Assembly: GCF_010994275.1 (NCBI RefSeq)
Contig: NZ_WMCD01000001.1
Coordinates: forward strand, 744,001 to 808,000
Direction: 5' to 3'
From: Cyclobacterium jeungdonense
Lineage (GTDB): Bacteria > Bacteroidota > Bacteroidia > Cytophagales > Cyclobacteriaceae
Length of the DNA: 64,000 bases
The notes under the pieces were generated by a model. It was not told where the DNA came from, searched no databases, and worked only from the letters and a program-made list of their open reading frames with translations. The position numbers and the translations under genes are program-made. This document shows, one piece after another, positions 44,662 through 54,637 of this stretch. How positions within the stretch are numbered: position 1 is the first letter of the stretch; the number at the start of each line of letters is the position of its first letter.

Positions 44662-45417
44662 ATGGAACAAACTTTTAAAGACAAGGTGGCACTGATAACA
44701 GGCGGTTCGTTTGGAATCGGGAAAGCCACAGCTATTGCCTTTGCGGAGAGGGGCGCAAGCGTTGCGGTGGTAGATTGGGTAGAGGATAAGGAAACCTTTG
44801 AAACCATCCAGAGGGCTGGTGGAAAAGCCATTTTCCTGAAGGGCGACATGTCCAAAGAAGAGGACATCAAAATGATGGTAGACAAGACCATCGAAAATTT
44901 CGGGAGATTGGATTATGCTTTTAATAATGCAGGTGTGGAAGGCATAACTGCTATCACCCATGAATGTACCAATGAAAACTGGCGCCACGTGTTGTCCATT
45001 AACCTTACAGGGGTATGGTTGTGCATGAAATACCAGATTCCCCACATGTTGACTCAAGGCAAGGGATCCATCGTGAACAATGCCTCTATTGCGGGATTAG
45101 TCGGATTTCCTGGGATTCCAGCGTACGTGGCTTCCAAACATGCAGTCATTGGGCTGACAAAAAACGCCGCCTTGGAATATGGCAAAATGGGCATTCGGGT
45201 AAATGTGGTTTGCCCTGGTGTAATTAAAACCCCCATGATTGATCGGTTTACCGGAAAAAGCAAAGAGGTGGAAAAACAGTTTGAATCCATGGAACCCATA
45301 GGAAGGTTAGGAGAGCCTGAAGAAGTGGCGGATGCGGTTTTATGGTTGTGTTCAGATGCTTCCTCATTCGTGACAGGCCATTCCCTGGCAGTGGATGGTG
45401 GATGGGTAGCCCAATAA
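44662..45417 (+). CDS. Short-chain dehydrogenase/reductase
   Basis: The 251-residue protein has a Rossmann nucleotide-binding start ([17 protein letters not shown]), NNAG, and the catalytic YVASK with a preceding Ser (NNASIAG). Glucose- or 3-oxoacyl-type reductases share this pattern, and the substrate is not visible. The Asp at VVDW after the second strand suggests NAD(H) preference. It begins two bases after the ppsA derivative, 55 bases before the acyl-CoA synthetase. Confidence 0.9.
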   Translation: MEQTFKDKVALITGGSFGIGKATAIAFAERGASVAVVDWVEDKETFETIQRAGGKAIFLKGDMSKEEDIKMMVDKTIENFGRLDYAFNNAGVEGITAITHECTNENWRHVLSINLTGVWLCMKYQIPHMLTQGKGSIVNNASIAGLVGFPGIPAYVASKHAVIGLTKNAALEYGKMGIRVNVVCPGVIKTPMIDRFTGKSKEVEKQFESMEPIGRLGEPEEVADAVLWLCSDASSFVTGHSLAVDGGWVAQ

Positions 45418-45472
45418 TGTCTGTACTGTATTCCATGATTTAGTAATAGGGGTTTTAAATATCCAAGGAACC

Positions 45473-47188
45473 ATGTTAAGTCCAAACCTGAATGATTATG
45501 ATGCCCTATATTCTTCCTTTAATTGGGAAGAGGAAAGCAAGCTTTTAGAAGGCCTGCCAGGAGGTAAAGGTTTAAATATCGCTCATGAAGCCGTCGACCG
45601 ACACGCCAATAGTCACCTAAAGGATACGGTAGCTATCCGCGTGATACGAAAAAATAAGATGCTGGATGATTATACTTATTCTTCCCTGAAAACCGAAACA
45701 TCCAAATTTGCCAATGTGCTTTCAAGCCTTGGAATCCAAAAAGGAGAAGGGGTCTTTACCTTGTTGGGCAGGGTTCCGGAATTGTATATTTCTGCATTAG
45801 GGGCACTGAAGTACCAGGCGGTATTCTGTCCCTTATTTTCTGTTTTTGGACCTGAACCTGTTTTTCAAAGATTATCTAAAGGAGAGGCAAAAGTTTTGGT
45901 AACCACAAAGGCTTTTTTTGAGAATAAAATTAAGCAGCTTTTGGATCGCCTGCCCTCCTTGAAATTAGTTTTGTTGGTAGATATCAATGAAGATATATCC
46001 GAAAAAATCCTGTCTTATTCCAAATGGATGGAGCAGGTTTCCGGGAAATTTCAGATTTCACCAACAGCAGCGGAAGACCCTGCTTTGTTGCACTTTACGA
46101 GTGGGACAACCGGCATGCCAAAAGGAGCTTTACATGTTCATAAAGCCGTATACACGCATTATGTTACAGGGAAATATGTACTGGATTTTCATGAAGGAGA
46201 TGTGTTTTGGTGTACCGCGGATCCCGGTTGGGTGACAGGCACCTCCTATGGGATCATTGCTCCTTTGGTAAACGGGGTTACCAGTATAGTGGATGAAGAG
46301 GAGTTTGATGCAATGAGGTGGTATGGTTTACTGGAATCACAAAAAATTAGTGTCTGGTACACGGCACCCACTGCGATCAGAAGATTGATGCGCGTGGATT
46401 TAAATCCAAAGGAAACATATAACCTAAAAAATCTGAGGCTAGTGTTGAGTGTAGGAGAGCCCCTGCATGCAGAAGCTGTGGTATGGGGGCAAAAAGCCTT
46501 TGGTGCCCCTGTTTTGGACAATTGGTGGCAGACAGAAACGGGTGGTATTATGATTGCCAACTACCGATCGCTCAAAGTAAAACCAGGCTCTATGGGAAAA
46601 CCGCTGCCGGGTGTGGCGGCTGGGATAGCTGATGTAGAAGGGGATAAAATAAAAATCATTTCATCGCCGGAAGTCCAGGGACATTTGGTTTTAAGGAAGG
46701 ATTTACCGTCAATGTTTCGTACCTATCTGCATGAAGAAGCGCGCTATCAGAAATGTTTTCGTGGGGAATGGTACCTGACAGGGGATTTGGCAAAAATAGA
46801 TGCAGATGGCTATTTCTGGTTTGTAGGTCGGGCCGATGATATCATCAAAACCTCCGGTCATATGGTAGGCCCCTTTGAGGTGGAGAGTACCCTCATGAAA
46901 CATCCGGCGGTAGCTGAAGCCGCTGTAATAGGAAAACCGGAACCCTCCATAGGAGAGCTGGTTAAGGCTTTTGTAGTATTGAAAGATGGGTATGAAGATA
47001 GCAATGATATGAAAATGGAAATTACCGGATTTGCGCGAAAGGAAATGGGCCCGGCAGTGGCTCCTAAGGAAATCGAATTTGTGGAAAACCTTCCAAAGAC
47101 CCGAAGTGGGAAAATCCTGAGGAGGCTGCTTAAAGCCCGTGAATTAGGCCTGCCAGAGGGGGATTTGTCTACACTGGAAACCAATTGA
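45473..47188 (+). CDS. AMP-forming acyl-CoA synthetase (acetate-CoA ligase-like)
   Basis: The 571-residue protein has all ANL motifs: [66 protein letters not shown] and the C-terminal catalytic Lys in [11 protein letters not shown]. It resembles Bacillus-type AcsA, so acetate or a similar short acid is a likely substrate. It precedes the E1/E2 genes by 129 bases, and both pathways yield acyl-CoA. The full-length C-terminal domain argues for an active enzyme. Confidence 0.9.
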   Translation: MLSPNLNDYDALYSSFNWEEESKLLEGLPGGKGLNIAHEAVDRHANSHLKDTVAIRVIRKNKMLDDYTYSSLKTETSKFANVLSSLGIQKGEGVFTLLGRVPELYISALGALKYQAVFCPLFSVFGPEPVFQRLSKGEAKVLVTTKAFFENKIKQLLDRLPSLKLVLLVDINEDISEKILSYSKWMEQVSGKFQISPTAAEDPALLHFTSGTTGMPKGALHVHKAVYTHYVTGKYVLDFHEGDVFWCTADPGWVTGTSYGIIAPLVNGVTSIVDEEEFDAMRWYGLLESQKISVWYTAPTAIRRLMRVDLNPKETYNLKNLRLVLSVGEPLHAEAVVWGQKAFGAPVLDNWWQTETGGIMIANYRSLKVKPGSMGKPLPGVAAGIADVEGDKIKIISSPEVQGHLVLRKDLPSMFRTYLHEEARYQKCFRGEWYLTGDLAKIDADGYFWFVGRADDIIKTSGHMVGPFEVESTLMKHPAVAEAAVIGKPEPSIGELVKAFVVLKDGYEDSNDMKMEITGFARKEMGPAVAPKEIEFVENLPKTRSGKILRRLLKARELGLPEGDLSTLETN

Positions 47189-47317
47189 TTATATCAGGAT
47201 AAATAGGCCAAAGTTTCCTGTTTTGGAAAGAAAATGGTCATCTAAGAATGAAAGGATTTTTAGGGGCCTTCTCTGGATCGGGACAAGGACTGGCCTCTGC
47301 AAATATTTGACATCCAC

Positions 47318-48307
47318 ATGGAAAAGAGGATTAAAGAAAGAAAAGTGCTGACGGGTGAACAAGAGCGACACCTGTTGTACCAAATGAAGCTAATCCGAAG
47401 ATTTGAGGAAAAATCTGCGGAACAGTATACAAAGGAGAAAATAAGGGGATTTTTACATTTATATATCGGCGAAGAAGCGGTTGCGGTGGGGGTGACACAG
47501 GCATTGTCAGCTGAAGATTATGTATTAAGTACTTACAGAGAGCATGGTCATGCCCTGGCGAGGAATATGGATCCTGGTTCCATCATGGCAGAAATGTATG
47601 GCAAACAAGAGGGCTGTAGCAAAGGAAGAGGAGGCTCCATGCACTTATTTGATGCCACTTTTAATTTCTACGGTGGTAACGCCATAGTGGCCGGGCACTT
47701 GCCTATGGCCGTAGGCATGGCCCTGGCCTCCAAGAAGCAGCAAAAAAAGAACATTACCTGTTGCTTTTTTGGGGAAGGCGCAGCAGCAGAAGGGGAATTT
47801 CATGAAGCCATGAACCTCGCGGCATTATGGCAAGTCCCGGCTTTGTTTATTTGTGAAAATAATCTCTATGCAATGGGTACTGCACTCAAGTATACCCATG
47901 CCATGCAGTACATTGAAAAAAAAGGTGTGGGGTATGGAATAGACTCTTCAGCAGTAGATGGCATGGATCTCATTGCAGTAAGTAAGGCAGCCAATGATGC
48001 TGTGAAATACATCAAAACGAATAACAAGCCTTATTTTCTGGTATGCAACACGTATCGGTTCCGGCCCCATTCCATGTTTGATGCAGAGCTTTACAGGGAT
48101 AAAAAAGAGGTGGAGGAATGGAAAAAGAAGGATCCAATACCCAGATACCAGCAAGATTTGATCAATAAAAAGCGGCTTTCGAAAAAGCAAATCGACGAAA
48201 TGGATAAACACATTGAGGCAGAAATCAACAAAGCGGTAACCCTGGCTGAGGAAGGCACCTGGGAGCCTGTGGAGGATCTTACAAAGTTTGTGTACAGCGG
48301 GCAATAG
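47318..48307 (+). CDS. pdhA: 2-oxoacid dehydrogenase E1 alpha (pyruvate/acetoin dehydrogenase-like)
   Basis: The 329-residue protein matches the E1 alpha subunit: FLHLYIGEEAVAVG, STYREHGHALARN and the thiamine-diphosphate motif GEGAAAEGEFHEAMNLAALWQ...N; the usual GDG is GEG here, a conservative change. HSMFDAELYRDK occupies the phosphorylation-loop region. Together with the E1 beta and E2 genes it forms a complex decarboxylating pyruvate, acetoin or a branched 2-oxoacid. Substrate specificity is not visible. Confidence 0.9.
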   Translation: MEKRIKERKVLTGEQERHLLYQMKLIRRFEEKSAEQYTKEKIRGFLHLYIGEEAVAVGVTQALSAEDYVLSTYREHGHALARNMDPGSIMAEMYGKQEGCSKGRGGSMHLFDATFNFYGGNAIVAGHLPMAVGMALASKKQQKKNITCCFFGEGAAAEGEFHEAMNLAALWQVPALFICENNLYAMGTALKYTHAMQYIEKKGVGYGIDSSAVDGMDLIAVSKAANDAVKYIKTNNKPYFLVCNTYRFRPHSMFDAELYRDKKEVEEWKKKDPIPRYQQDLINKKRLSKKQIDEMDKHIEAEINKAVTLAEEGTWEPVEDLTKFVYSGQ

Positions 48308-48325
48308 GCATAAAACAAATTGAAA

Positions 48326-49309
48326 ATGAAAATGGAAAAAATGACCTATCGGGAAGCTTTAAAACAAGGGATACGGGAAGCATTGCTCAATGACGAAAGG
48401 GTGTTTTTGATGGGTGAGGATGTGGGACATTATGGGGGAGCTTTTGCGGTCAGCAAGGGGCTCTTGCAGGAATTTGGAGCCGATAGAATCATGGATGTGC
48501 CCCTTTCAGAATCTGGATTCGTAGGCGCAGGTGTTGGAGCTGCATTAGCAGGGATGAAGCCCATAGTCGAAGTGATGACTGTAAATTTCAGTCTGCTTGC
48601 AATGGATCAGATCATAAATAATGCTGCTACTTTATTGCACATGTCTGGAGGACAGCTCAATGTGCCCCTTGTAATCAGAATGGGTTGTGGTATCGGACGT
48701 CAGCTTGCCGCGCAGCATTCTCATAGCTGGGAACCCTATTTCGCGTCCGTACCTGGATTGATTGTTTTATCAGTGGGTACGCATGAAGATGCCAGAGGGA
48801 TGCTCTTATCCGCTCTAAAAAGTCCGGATCCGGTGATTTTATTTGAATATACCTTTATGCTAAACATGGATAAAGAGGTTGCTCCAGATGCTGGAGCTGT
48901 GGATATCACTAAAGCCAAGGTAAGGAGAGACGGAAAAGACATCACCCTGATCACCTACGGGAATGGGGTATACAAATCTTTGGAGGCTGCCGAGGAACTC
49001 TCCAGTCAAGGTATTGAAGTGGAAGTAATCGATTTGAGGGTCTTAAGACCATTGGATGAAGAGACCCTCCTGGCTTCTGTTGCCAAAACCCATAGGGCAT
49101 TGGTGGTGGAAGATGCCTGGCGATCAGGAGGTATGGCTGCAGAGGTGTTTTCCAGGATAATAGAAAAGGGATTTTTTGAACTGGACGCTCCTTTACAGAG
49201 ATTATGCGGCCAAGAAGTTCCTATCCCCTACCCCAGGCATTTGGAAGAAGCCTCCGTTCCCCAACCTCAGGATATTGTGGATACAATCAGAAAAATGATA
49301 GGATTATGA
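48326..49309 (+). CDS. pdhB: 2-oxoacid dehydrogenase E1 beta
   Basis: The start is uncertain among ATGs at 48326, 48332 and 48341; [15 protein letters not shown] is the conserved beginning. The segments [42 protein letters not shown] and [13 protein letters not shown] identify E1 beta (transketolase-like). It starts 18 bases after pdhA and overlaps the E2 ATG by 4 bases (ATGA), so these genes are tightly coupled. Confidence 0.92.
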   Translation: MKMEKMTYREALKQGIREALLNDERVFLMGEDVGHYGGAFAVSKGLLQEFGADRIMDVPLSESGFVGAGVGAALAGMKPIVEVMTVNFSLLAMDQIINNAATLLHMSGGQLNVPLVIRMGCGIGRQLAAQHSHSWEPYFASVPGLIVLSVGTHEDARGMLLSALKSPDPVILFEYTFMLNMDKEVAPDAGAVDITKAKVRRDGKDITLITYGNGVYKSLEAAEELSSQGIEVEVIDLRVLRPLDEETLLASVAKTHRALVVEDAWRSGGMAAEVFSRIIEKGFFELDAPLQRLCGQEVPIPYPRHLEEASVPQPQDIVDTIRKMIGL

Positions 49310-50529
49310 TTGAGTTTAAAATGCCCAGCCTGGGTGCAGACATGGAAGACGGCACCCTGGTGGAATGGAGGAAAAAGCCAGGTGACCTCATAAATCGTGG
49401 TGATATTATTGCCGATGTGGACACGCAAAAAGGGTTGATAGAAATTGAAGTTTTTGAAGAAGGTATTATAGAAAGATTGCTCCTTGAGGAAGGGGTAAAA
49501 GTCCCTGTAGGTACATTAATGGCCGTTTTAAGGCCTTTGGACGGAGAAACTGAGGATAAGGATACCTCATCCGTAATTTCACCTGAAGAACCCGAAATAA
49601 GGGAAGAGGCTGCTGTTAAACCAAGTATAGAAAAAGAAGAAAGACGGGTAAAAATCACTCCTTTGGCAAAACGAATTGCCCAGGAAAATAAGGTAGACTT
49701 TTCAGTGATCGAAGGTACCGGCCCGGAAGGAGCTATTGTGAAAAAAGATATAGAAAAAACCATGGCTGGGTCAGCTGTACCATCAAAAGAAGTGGTACGA
49801 CCTGATGAACAAGCTAAAGCAGCCAGCCCGACAATCAAAAAAGAGCTCAGGACTCCTTCTACCAAAGCCATCCGTACCGCAGTGGCTGCAGCAATGAGCA
49901 AATCCAATAGGGAAATTCCTCATTATTTTTTGGAAAAGAAAATCAATATGAGCAATGCAATGTCATGGCTGAAAGAAATCAATAGCCATCGACCGGTTCA
50001 AAAAAGACTTCTTGCTGCAGCGCTATTGATAAAATCCGTGGCAGCATCACTGGATGAGGTTCCAGATCTTAACGGTGTATGGGAAGACGAACTGGTGATA
50101 AAAAATGAAATCAATATTGGTTTTGTCGTCTCCCTGAGAGCTGGGGGGATAGTGGTTCCTTCCCTTAAAAATGCTGACTTGAAATCAGTAGATGAAATCA
50201 TGGAATGGCTGAACGATGTCATTCCGCGTGCCAGATCCTTTAATTTACGCAGTTCTGAGCTATCGGATTCCACCGTCACGATTTCCTCCTTGGGTGAGGG
50301 AGGGGCAGATAAGGTTTTCGGTATCATTTATCCGCCGCAGGTTGCGATTATCGGTTTTGGAAATATCATAGAGGAACCTGTTGCACAAGATGGTATGATT
50401 GGCATTCATCCTATGTTATTTGTTACCCTGTCGGGAGATCATCGGGCAACAGATGGTATGATTGGCAGCCGTTTTTTAACGGCACTGAATAAACACCTGC
50501 AAACTCCCGAAAAATTAGGAAGAGTTTAA
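49306..50529 (+). CDS. pdhC: 2-oxoacid dehydrogenase E2 (dihydrolipoyl acyltransferase)
   Basis: The ATG overlapping the pdhB stop gives 407 residues. A lipoyl domain occupies 1-75 with Lys42 in [11 protein letters not shown] (the usual DKA context is DTQK). A peripheral subunit-binding domain (about 115-150; [15 protein letters not shown]) and the C-terminal catalytic domain follow, with His379 and Asp383 in DHRATDG. No E3 gene lies in the window, so the dihydrolipoyl dehydrogenase must come from elsewhere. Confidence 0.92.
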   Translation: MIEFKMPSLGADMEDGTLVEWRKKPGDLINRGDIIADVDTQKGLIEIEVFEEGIIERLLLEEGVKVPVGTLMAVLRPLDGETEDKDTSSVISPEEPEIREEAAVKPSIEKEERRVKITPLAKRIAQENKVDFSVIEGTGPEGAIVKKDIEKTMAGSAVPSKEVVRPDEQAKAASPTIKKELRTPSTKAIRTAVAAAMSKSNREIPHYFLEKKINMSNAMSWLKEINSHRPVQKRLLAAALLIKSVAASLDEVPDLNGVWEDELVIKNEINIGFVVSLRAGGIVVPSLKNADLKSVDEIMEWLNDVIPRARSFNLRSSELSDSTVTISSLGEGGADKVFGIIYPPQVAIIGFGNIIEEPVAQDGMIGIHPMLFVTLSGDHRATDGMIGSRFLTALNKHLQTPEKLGRV

Positions 50530-50627
50530 CAAAGGTCTTATAGAGGAAAATAATTTTATTGGAGATGGACCTACCTGCCTTATGCATGTCAGTCATTTCT
50601 GATCATTTGAAAGCAAATTATAAACAC

Positions 50628-50873
50628 ATGGAAGAAAAAATAAAAGCTGTAGTTTACGATTCCCTGAAGCAAATAGCGCCCGAAACAGCTCCGGAACAAT
50701 TGGGTTTAGATGAAAACATCCGGGAGGCTTTAAATATTGACTCCTTCGATGCGTTACAATTCATCGTTGCCTTGAGTGAAAAGTTGAACATTGAAATACC
50801 GGAAAAGGATTATGGTCAAACGGCTACCATGAGAAACCTCATGGCGTATTTGAAAAAGAAAAAGCAAGTTTAA
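50628..50873 (+). CDS. Acyl carrier protein
   Basis: The ATG at 50628 gives an 81-residue ACP of normal length, which is preferred to an upstream TTG. The phosphopantetheine attachment Ser39 lies in LNIDSFDALQF (DSF in place of DSL), and helices I-IV follow. An ACP in a 2-oxoacid dehydrogenase operon is unusual. It may accept acyl groups made by this cluster, or serve a separate local pathway. Confidence 0.85.
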   Translation: MEEKIKAVVYDSLKQIAPETAPEQLGLDENIREALNIDSFDALQFIVALSEKLNIEIPEKDYGQTATMRNLMAYLKKKKQV

Positions 50874-50904
50874 CTAAATTAGTATAATAAAACCAATATT
50901 TACC

Positions 50905-51339
50905 ATGATTAAGAATCCAATTACCCAAATTGGAGTATGGCTCGACCAATCCAAAGCTTATCTAATCGGTTATAAGAACGGTGTGGCACAACTCCTGGAA
51001 ACAATTGACTCACCTTATTCTAGTCATTTTAGGGAAGCAGGTGAAGGGAGTGATCATACCAAATTCGGACCTGGTACGCATTATACGTCTGGCAATGAAA
51101 ACAGAAAGCACAATATAGCTGAAAATGAATTGAATGAATATTTCAAGTTATTGGAAGACAAGCTGACAGGATATAATGATATACTCCTGATAGGTCCTGG
51201 CACTGCTAAGGAACGGTTGAGAAAAAAACTATCTGATAATCAGAAATTTGCAGCCAGCCTCATACATACTAAGACCAGTGATAGACTGTCTGATAATCAA
51301 TTATTGGAATATGTCAGGGTATTTTATAAGAATACCTAA
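50905..51339 (+). CDS. Unknown soluble protein, possibly eRF1/host-attachment-like
   Basis: The 144-residue product starts IGVWLDQSKAYLIGYKNG and contains ILLIGPGTAKERLRKKL, which by memory resemble the bacterial eRF1-like/host-attachment family (baeRF), but the match is weak. There is no signal or membrane segment. It follows the acyl carrier gene by 31 bases and closes the operon; the convergent DUF4136 gene begins after 59 bases. Confidence 0.5.
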   Translation: MIKNPITQIGVWLDQSKAYLIGYKNGVAQLLETIDSPYSSHFREAGEGSDHTKFGPGTHYTSGNENRKHNIAENELNEYFKLLEDKLTGYNDILLIGPGTAKERLRKKLSDNQKFAASLIHTKTSDRLSDNQLLEYVRVFYKNT

Positions 51340-51398
51340 GACCATAGGAGATGTTCCATTTGTTCGGGCAAAGGGAAATTGATAGGCAATACCAATAA

Positions 51399-52103
51399 TT
51401 ATTCCCGCTGATTGTATTCAATTCCGTTGCTGCGAGGGATTCTATTATTGATATTTAAATCACTACTTTTTCCTTTTAGCGGTTTGACTGGAAATTTATT
51501 TAATAAGAGGTCTATGGCTGGATGGACCGGATACAATAAATATTTGGAATCATAAATATCCCCTTCAGTACTGGCTGTCCATATCCTTTTTTTAAGTTTT
51601 CGGTCAAATACATTGAGCGTGATGGTTCCTTCGAGGTAGGTTTCTGTATGTTGGGAAATGGGAATGCTCCAATGGGGTGGATAGCCCCAGCCGTACCAGG
51701 TGTAGAACCTGTACCGGGGGTAATAGTAAGGAAAATAATAGGGGTTGTAAAAATAATATCCCGGGTAAAAATCGGCATACCGCGTTACAATTCGTTCTTT
51801 TTCTTCATTTAGTAAAACAAGCTGTAAAACCATATCTGGTGAATCTACATCAACGGTAAAACCCCTTTGGCTAAAAGCGTGAGTAATGTAATTTTTTGCA
51901 TTATTACGCACGATGTCCATGTCATAATCTTCCGTTTTTACTTTCTCCGGATCATCTACGTCCTCAGGAGTCCAGGCAAAGGTTCTGTAACTTCGAAAAT
52001 CTATACTTCTATCATAATTGTAGGATACCTTGTTAAACGTGTCACAGCTGCCAATAATCAAAATGCAGGCTATTGCAATGATTTTCCTTCTCCTGAAAGC
52101 CAT
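51399..52103 (-). CDS. DUF4136 lipoprotein (second copy)
   Basis: I start at the ATG at 52103 (MAFRRRKIIAIACILIIGSC), giving 234 residues with a lipoprotein signal. The mature part has YDRSIDFRSYRTFAWTPEDVDD, a typical DUF4136 start, and a Tyr/Pro/Gly-rich stretch (YYFYNPYYFPYYYPRY). It differs in sequence from the copy at 41810. It lies 60 bases downstream of the PepSY-like gene and is probably cotranscribed with the regulator. Confidence 0.85.
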   Translation of the reverse strand: MAFRRRKIIAIACILIIGSCDTFNKVSYNYDRSIDFRSYRTFAWTPEDVDDPEKVKTEDYDMDIVRNNAKNYITHAFSQRGFTVDVDSPDMVLQLVLLNEEKERIVTRYADFYPGYYFYNPYYFPYYYPRYRFYTWYGWGYPPHWSIPISQHTETYLEGTITLNVFDRKLKKRIWTASTEGDIYDSKYLLYPVHPAIDLLLNKFPVKPLKGKSSDLNINNRIPRSNGIEYNQRE

Positions 52104-52163
52104 GTGAAATTGTAGGTTTAATTGAGATTCAAAGATCGCTGATAGATACACCTAATTCACCAA

Positions 52164-52412
52164 TTAGGCTGGCACTTCCCCGGTATCTGAAGGATCAGAA
52201 GGGAAAATGTCCTCTGATTCACCTTTGATCACGGTACCGTTTTCGTTGATCCGAAGTTTTGTGATGGTATTGTCTATTATAACTTCAATATCATACACCT
52301 GTTGCGAATCCAATCTGCTGGTTCTCACCAGTTCAAATAGAAAACCAGGTTCAAAATTTTCTTTGAGATATTCCGCTATTTTAATCGGGATTTTTAAATT
52401 GTTCTTTTTCAT
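52164..52412 (-). CDS. Small PepSY-like protein
   Basis: The ATG at 52412 gives 82 residues (MKKNNLKIPIKIAEYLKENF...). The pattern of an amphipathic helix followed by beta-strands, YDIEVIIDNTITKLRINENGTVI, resembles PepSY-like domains, and the end (RINENGTVI) parallels the gene at 60514 (KIDENGVIK). No signal peptide is visible, so it may be cytoplasmic. It starts one base after the regulator stop, so it is cotranscribed. Confidence 0.6.
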   Translation of the reverse strand: MKKNNLKIPIKIAEYLKENFEPGFLFELVRTSRLDSQQVYDIEVIIDNTITKLRINENGTVIKGESEDIFPSDPSDTGEVPA

Positions 52413-52413
52413 A

Positions 52414-53466
52414 TCAAAGATTGACAATTCGTTCTAATTGCGGAAGGTTGAGGATTTTTAAACCATCTGGATTGATTTCAATGAGCTTTTCATCTTTAAA
52501 ATCAGCCAGGGTGCGATTGAGTGACTCGGTAGTTGTACCCACAATGCTGGAAATATCCCTTCTGGCGATAGAAATTGCCCGGTTTTCAGTGTTTCCGGTA
52601 TGCTGTTTTCCGATTTTCAATAAAGTGCCCGCCACACGTTGGCGTACGGACTGGTAGGCAATGTCCAAGAGCCTGTTCTCCATTTCTTCCAGATTGTTGG
52701 AAAGCATTTTTATGAATATATTTGCCACCTCTTTGTTGGTGAACATCATTGATAAAAAATCAGGCTTGGGAATAAAGGATATTTCTACATCCACTAATGC
52801 TTCCGCATTTTCATTATAGGGTTTATCCTCAAGTAAAGGGAGATAACCAAGAAAAGAGCCCTCTTCATGGATGTCGATTATCAACTCCTTTCCGAAATGA
52901 TTTACTTTGTAAGTCTTGACCTGTCCTTTTAGAATATAAAAAAGGTGGTTTGGGTTTTGCCCCTCCATATAGATTAGGTCTTTTTTCCTGAAAATGCGGC
53001 GGGCCTTGTTTTCGTAGAGTTTTTTAAATTCCAAAAGCCCTTTTGCATGTTGATTAAATACAGGCTCATCTTGAATTGGCGCTGATGGTCGAAACGCTTT
53101 TTTTCTCAATCGAAGTTCAATCACCTTTAATAAATCCACTCCATCAAAGGGTTTGGAAATATAATCGTCTGCACCTAGGTTCATACCGGCCCGGAAGTCG
53201 CTTTTCTCTGCTTTGGCTGTAAGAAAAATAAATGGAATACCCGAAGTGTCTTCCATTTTGGATAAAATATGCAATACGGTAAAGCCATCCATTTCAGGCA
53301 TCATGATATCACAAAGAATCAAATCCGGATGGTTTTGTTGGGCCAATTCCACGCCTGTTCTTCCATTTTGCGCATAGATGACTGAATAACCAGCTAGTTT
53401 TAAAATAGCAGAAATATTTTCAGCCATTTCCAAATTATCTTCTATTAGCAAAATAGTATAAATCAT
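52414..53466 (-). CDS. Receiver-CRP/FNR fusion response regulator
   Basis: The ATG at 53466 gives 350 residues and places the receiver start at MIYTILLIEDN; the longer frame is rejected. Domains: receiver 1-120 (Asp53 in CDIMMP; Thr in FLTAKA; Lys in ISKPFD), a cyclic-nucleotide-binding-like fold at about 150-260 (GQVKTYKVNHFGKELIIDIHEEGSFLGY), and a CRP-type HTH at about 285-345. The recognition helix TTTESLNRTLADF keeps the Glu and Arg that contact the TGA half-site in FNR (VETISR). No N-terminal Fe-S cysteines are present, so oxygen is not sensed directly here. Its partner is probably the PAS kinase at 57966. Confidence 0.9.
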   Translation of the reverse strand: MIYTILLIEDNLEMAENISAILKLAGYSVIYAQNGRTGVELAQQNHPDLILCDIMMPEMDGFTVLHILSKMEDTSGIPFIFLTAKAEKSDFRAGMNLGADDYISKPFDGVDLLKVIELRLRKKAFRPSAPIQDEPVFNQHAKGLLEFKKLYENKARRIFRKKDLIYMEGQNPNHLFYILKGQVKTYKVNHFGKELIIDIHEEGSFLGYLPLLEDKPYNENAEALVDVEISFIPKPDFLSMMFTNKEVANIFIKMLSNNLEEMENRLLDIAYQSVRQRVAGTLLKIGKQHTGNTENRAISIARRDISSIVGTTTESLNRTLADFKDEKLIEINPDGLKILNLPQLERIVNL

Positions 53467-53509
53467 TGCTCTATTTGATAAAGTTTCATAACAATAGCTC
53501 GAAATCCTA

Positions 53510-53701
53510 TCAGGAGACATAATATGCTTTAAACGGCAACGGGTATTTTTTCATTCCTGAATGAACTTTACCCTGGATTTCAAGATTAATCCAGATCCTC
53601 GGTGTCATTAGCTCAACAATTGAACTCCAAAAGGCTGATACTAGGAACAGCGATCCAAAACACAGGAGCATAACGAGAATAATACCGATAGTGAGCGACA
53701 T
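53510..53701 (-). CDS. Possible small membrane protein (63 aa)
   Basis: The frame starts at ATG 53701 and has a strong hydrophobic stretch at about residues 5-28 (IGIILVMLLCFGSLFLVSAFW), then a polar tail. Nothing identifies a family. It lies 44 bases upstream of the regulator on the same strand, so it could be a leader or a small operon member. A hydrophobic chance frame cannot be excluded. Confidence 0.35.
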   Translation of the reverse strand: MSLTIGIILVMLLCFGSLFLVSAFWSSIVELMTPRIWINLEIQGKVHSGMKKYPLPFKAYYVS

Positions 53702-53824
53702 GACGTCTTCAAATCCCGCATAATTTAATATACTGGAAAAGGTTAAGCTTCACCAATACCTATAGCAGCAATCCTTTTTATAATTCGATCAATCTTGCTC
53801 ATAATTGTTTTTCAAATCGTCCGA

Positions 53825-53843
53825 AATTTTGGAAACCAAAATT
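53825..53843. promoter_or_regulatory. Perfect 8-bp inverted repeat upstream of the regulator
   Basis: AATTTTGG AAA CCAAAATT lies in the 300-base stretch upstream of the 63-residue frame and the regulator. It is compatible with a dimer-binding operator. The surrounding 53702-54130 has no supported gene apart from the GT4 fragment that begins near 54080. Confidence 0.35.
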
Positions 53844-54130
53844 GTTCCTAATCGAACAAGATTTATTCTGATTGATGAGATCTTTCTCATATAGTGAATA
53901 TAGAATATTTTTTATTAAATTTCAATGATTTTTAATGAGCAACAACTATGATTAATCTCAGGTTTGGTGATACCGGACCGATAAAAATAAAGCTTTTGAT
54001 GTGAGTTTATCTTTATGATGATGGTTGTCATTTTAATTGAAAAATATATGAATGATTTTTGATTCTGTTTACACAGTAATGACAACAGTACCTCAATTAT
54101 GTTGTAAGGAAGTTTACAAAACAGATCATT

Positions 54131-54579
54131 ATGGAGAGGCATCCTATCCATTCGTCAAAAGTTATTCCGTTAGATACCGTTGTTGAGCCATTTCAGGCCG
54201 TTCCGTTGAGTAACAAGGAAACCTACTCCGGTGAGATACTTATTATATAACTGGGGAGGCTTACGTTTCAGAATGGGCCGGAGTATTTTATTGCAGCTGC
54301 CTTCAAGGTATTAAAAAAGGAAAAGCGGTTTCGTTTTGTTATGGCTGTCGAGGGGTGCTTGTTAAAAAAAATGATTGAAATGACAGCAACGCTGCGAATT
54401 TCTAATCGGTTTCATTTTACCGGATTCCTAAAAGAAAATCAGGTATCCCAGTTACTTTCAATAAGTGATGCTTTTGCAGACGCGATGACGCCATGTATGG
54501 GATAGGTGCTTACCGCGGAATCTCCAGAGTCCTGGCTAATGGAATAACAGAAGTTCAAAACTTTGGCTGGAAGGTCTAA
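54131..54579 (+). pseudogene. Decayed GT4-family glycosyltransferase (glycogen/starch-synthase-like)
   Basis: One frame from 54131 reads HPIHSSKVIPLDTVVEP, then meets an in-frame TAA at 54248, then continues LGRLTFQNGPEYFIAAAFKVL, RFVMAVEG, RFHFTGFLKENQV and stops at 54503. A frameshifted remnant (ANGITEVQNF) extends to 54579. The pieces match the nucleotide-binding half of GT4 glycosyltransferases (GRLxxxKGPEYFIEAA; ISDRFHFTGFL). Weaker homologous residues upstream (for example VVRKFTKQIIM) start near 54090. Nonsense and frameshift changes show decay. The gene directly precedes GH57, with which such GT4 genes are often paired. Confidence 0.85.
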
Positions 54580-54637
54580 AGCTAAATAATCTATAATACT
54601 TATCAACAATTTGTCACATAGAAAATTAAGGTGTATT

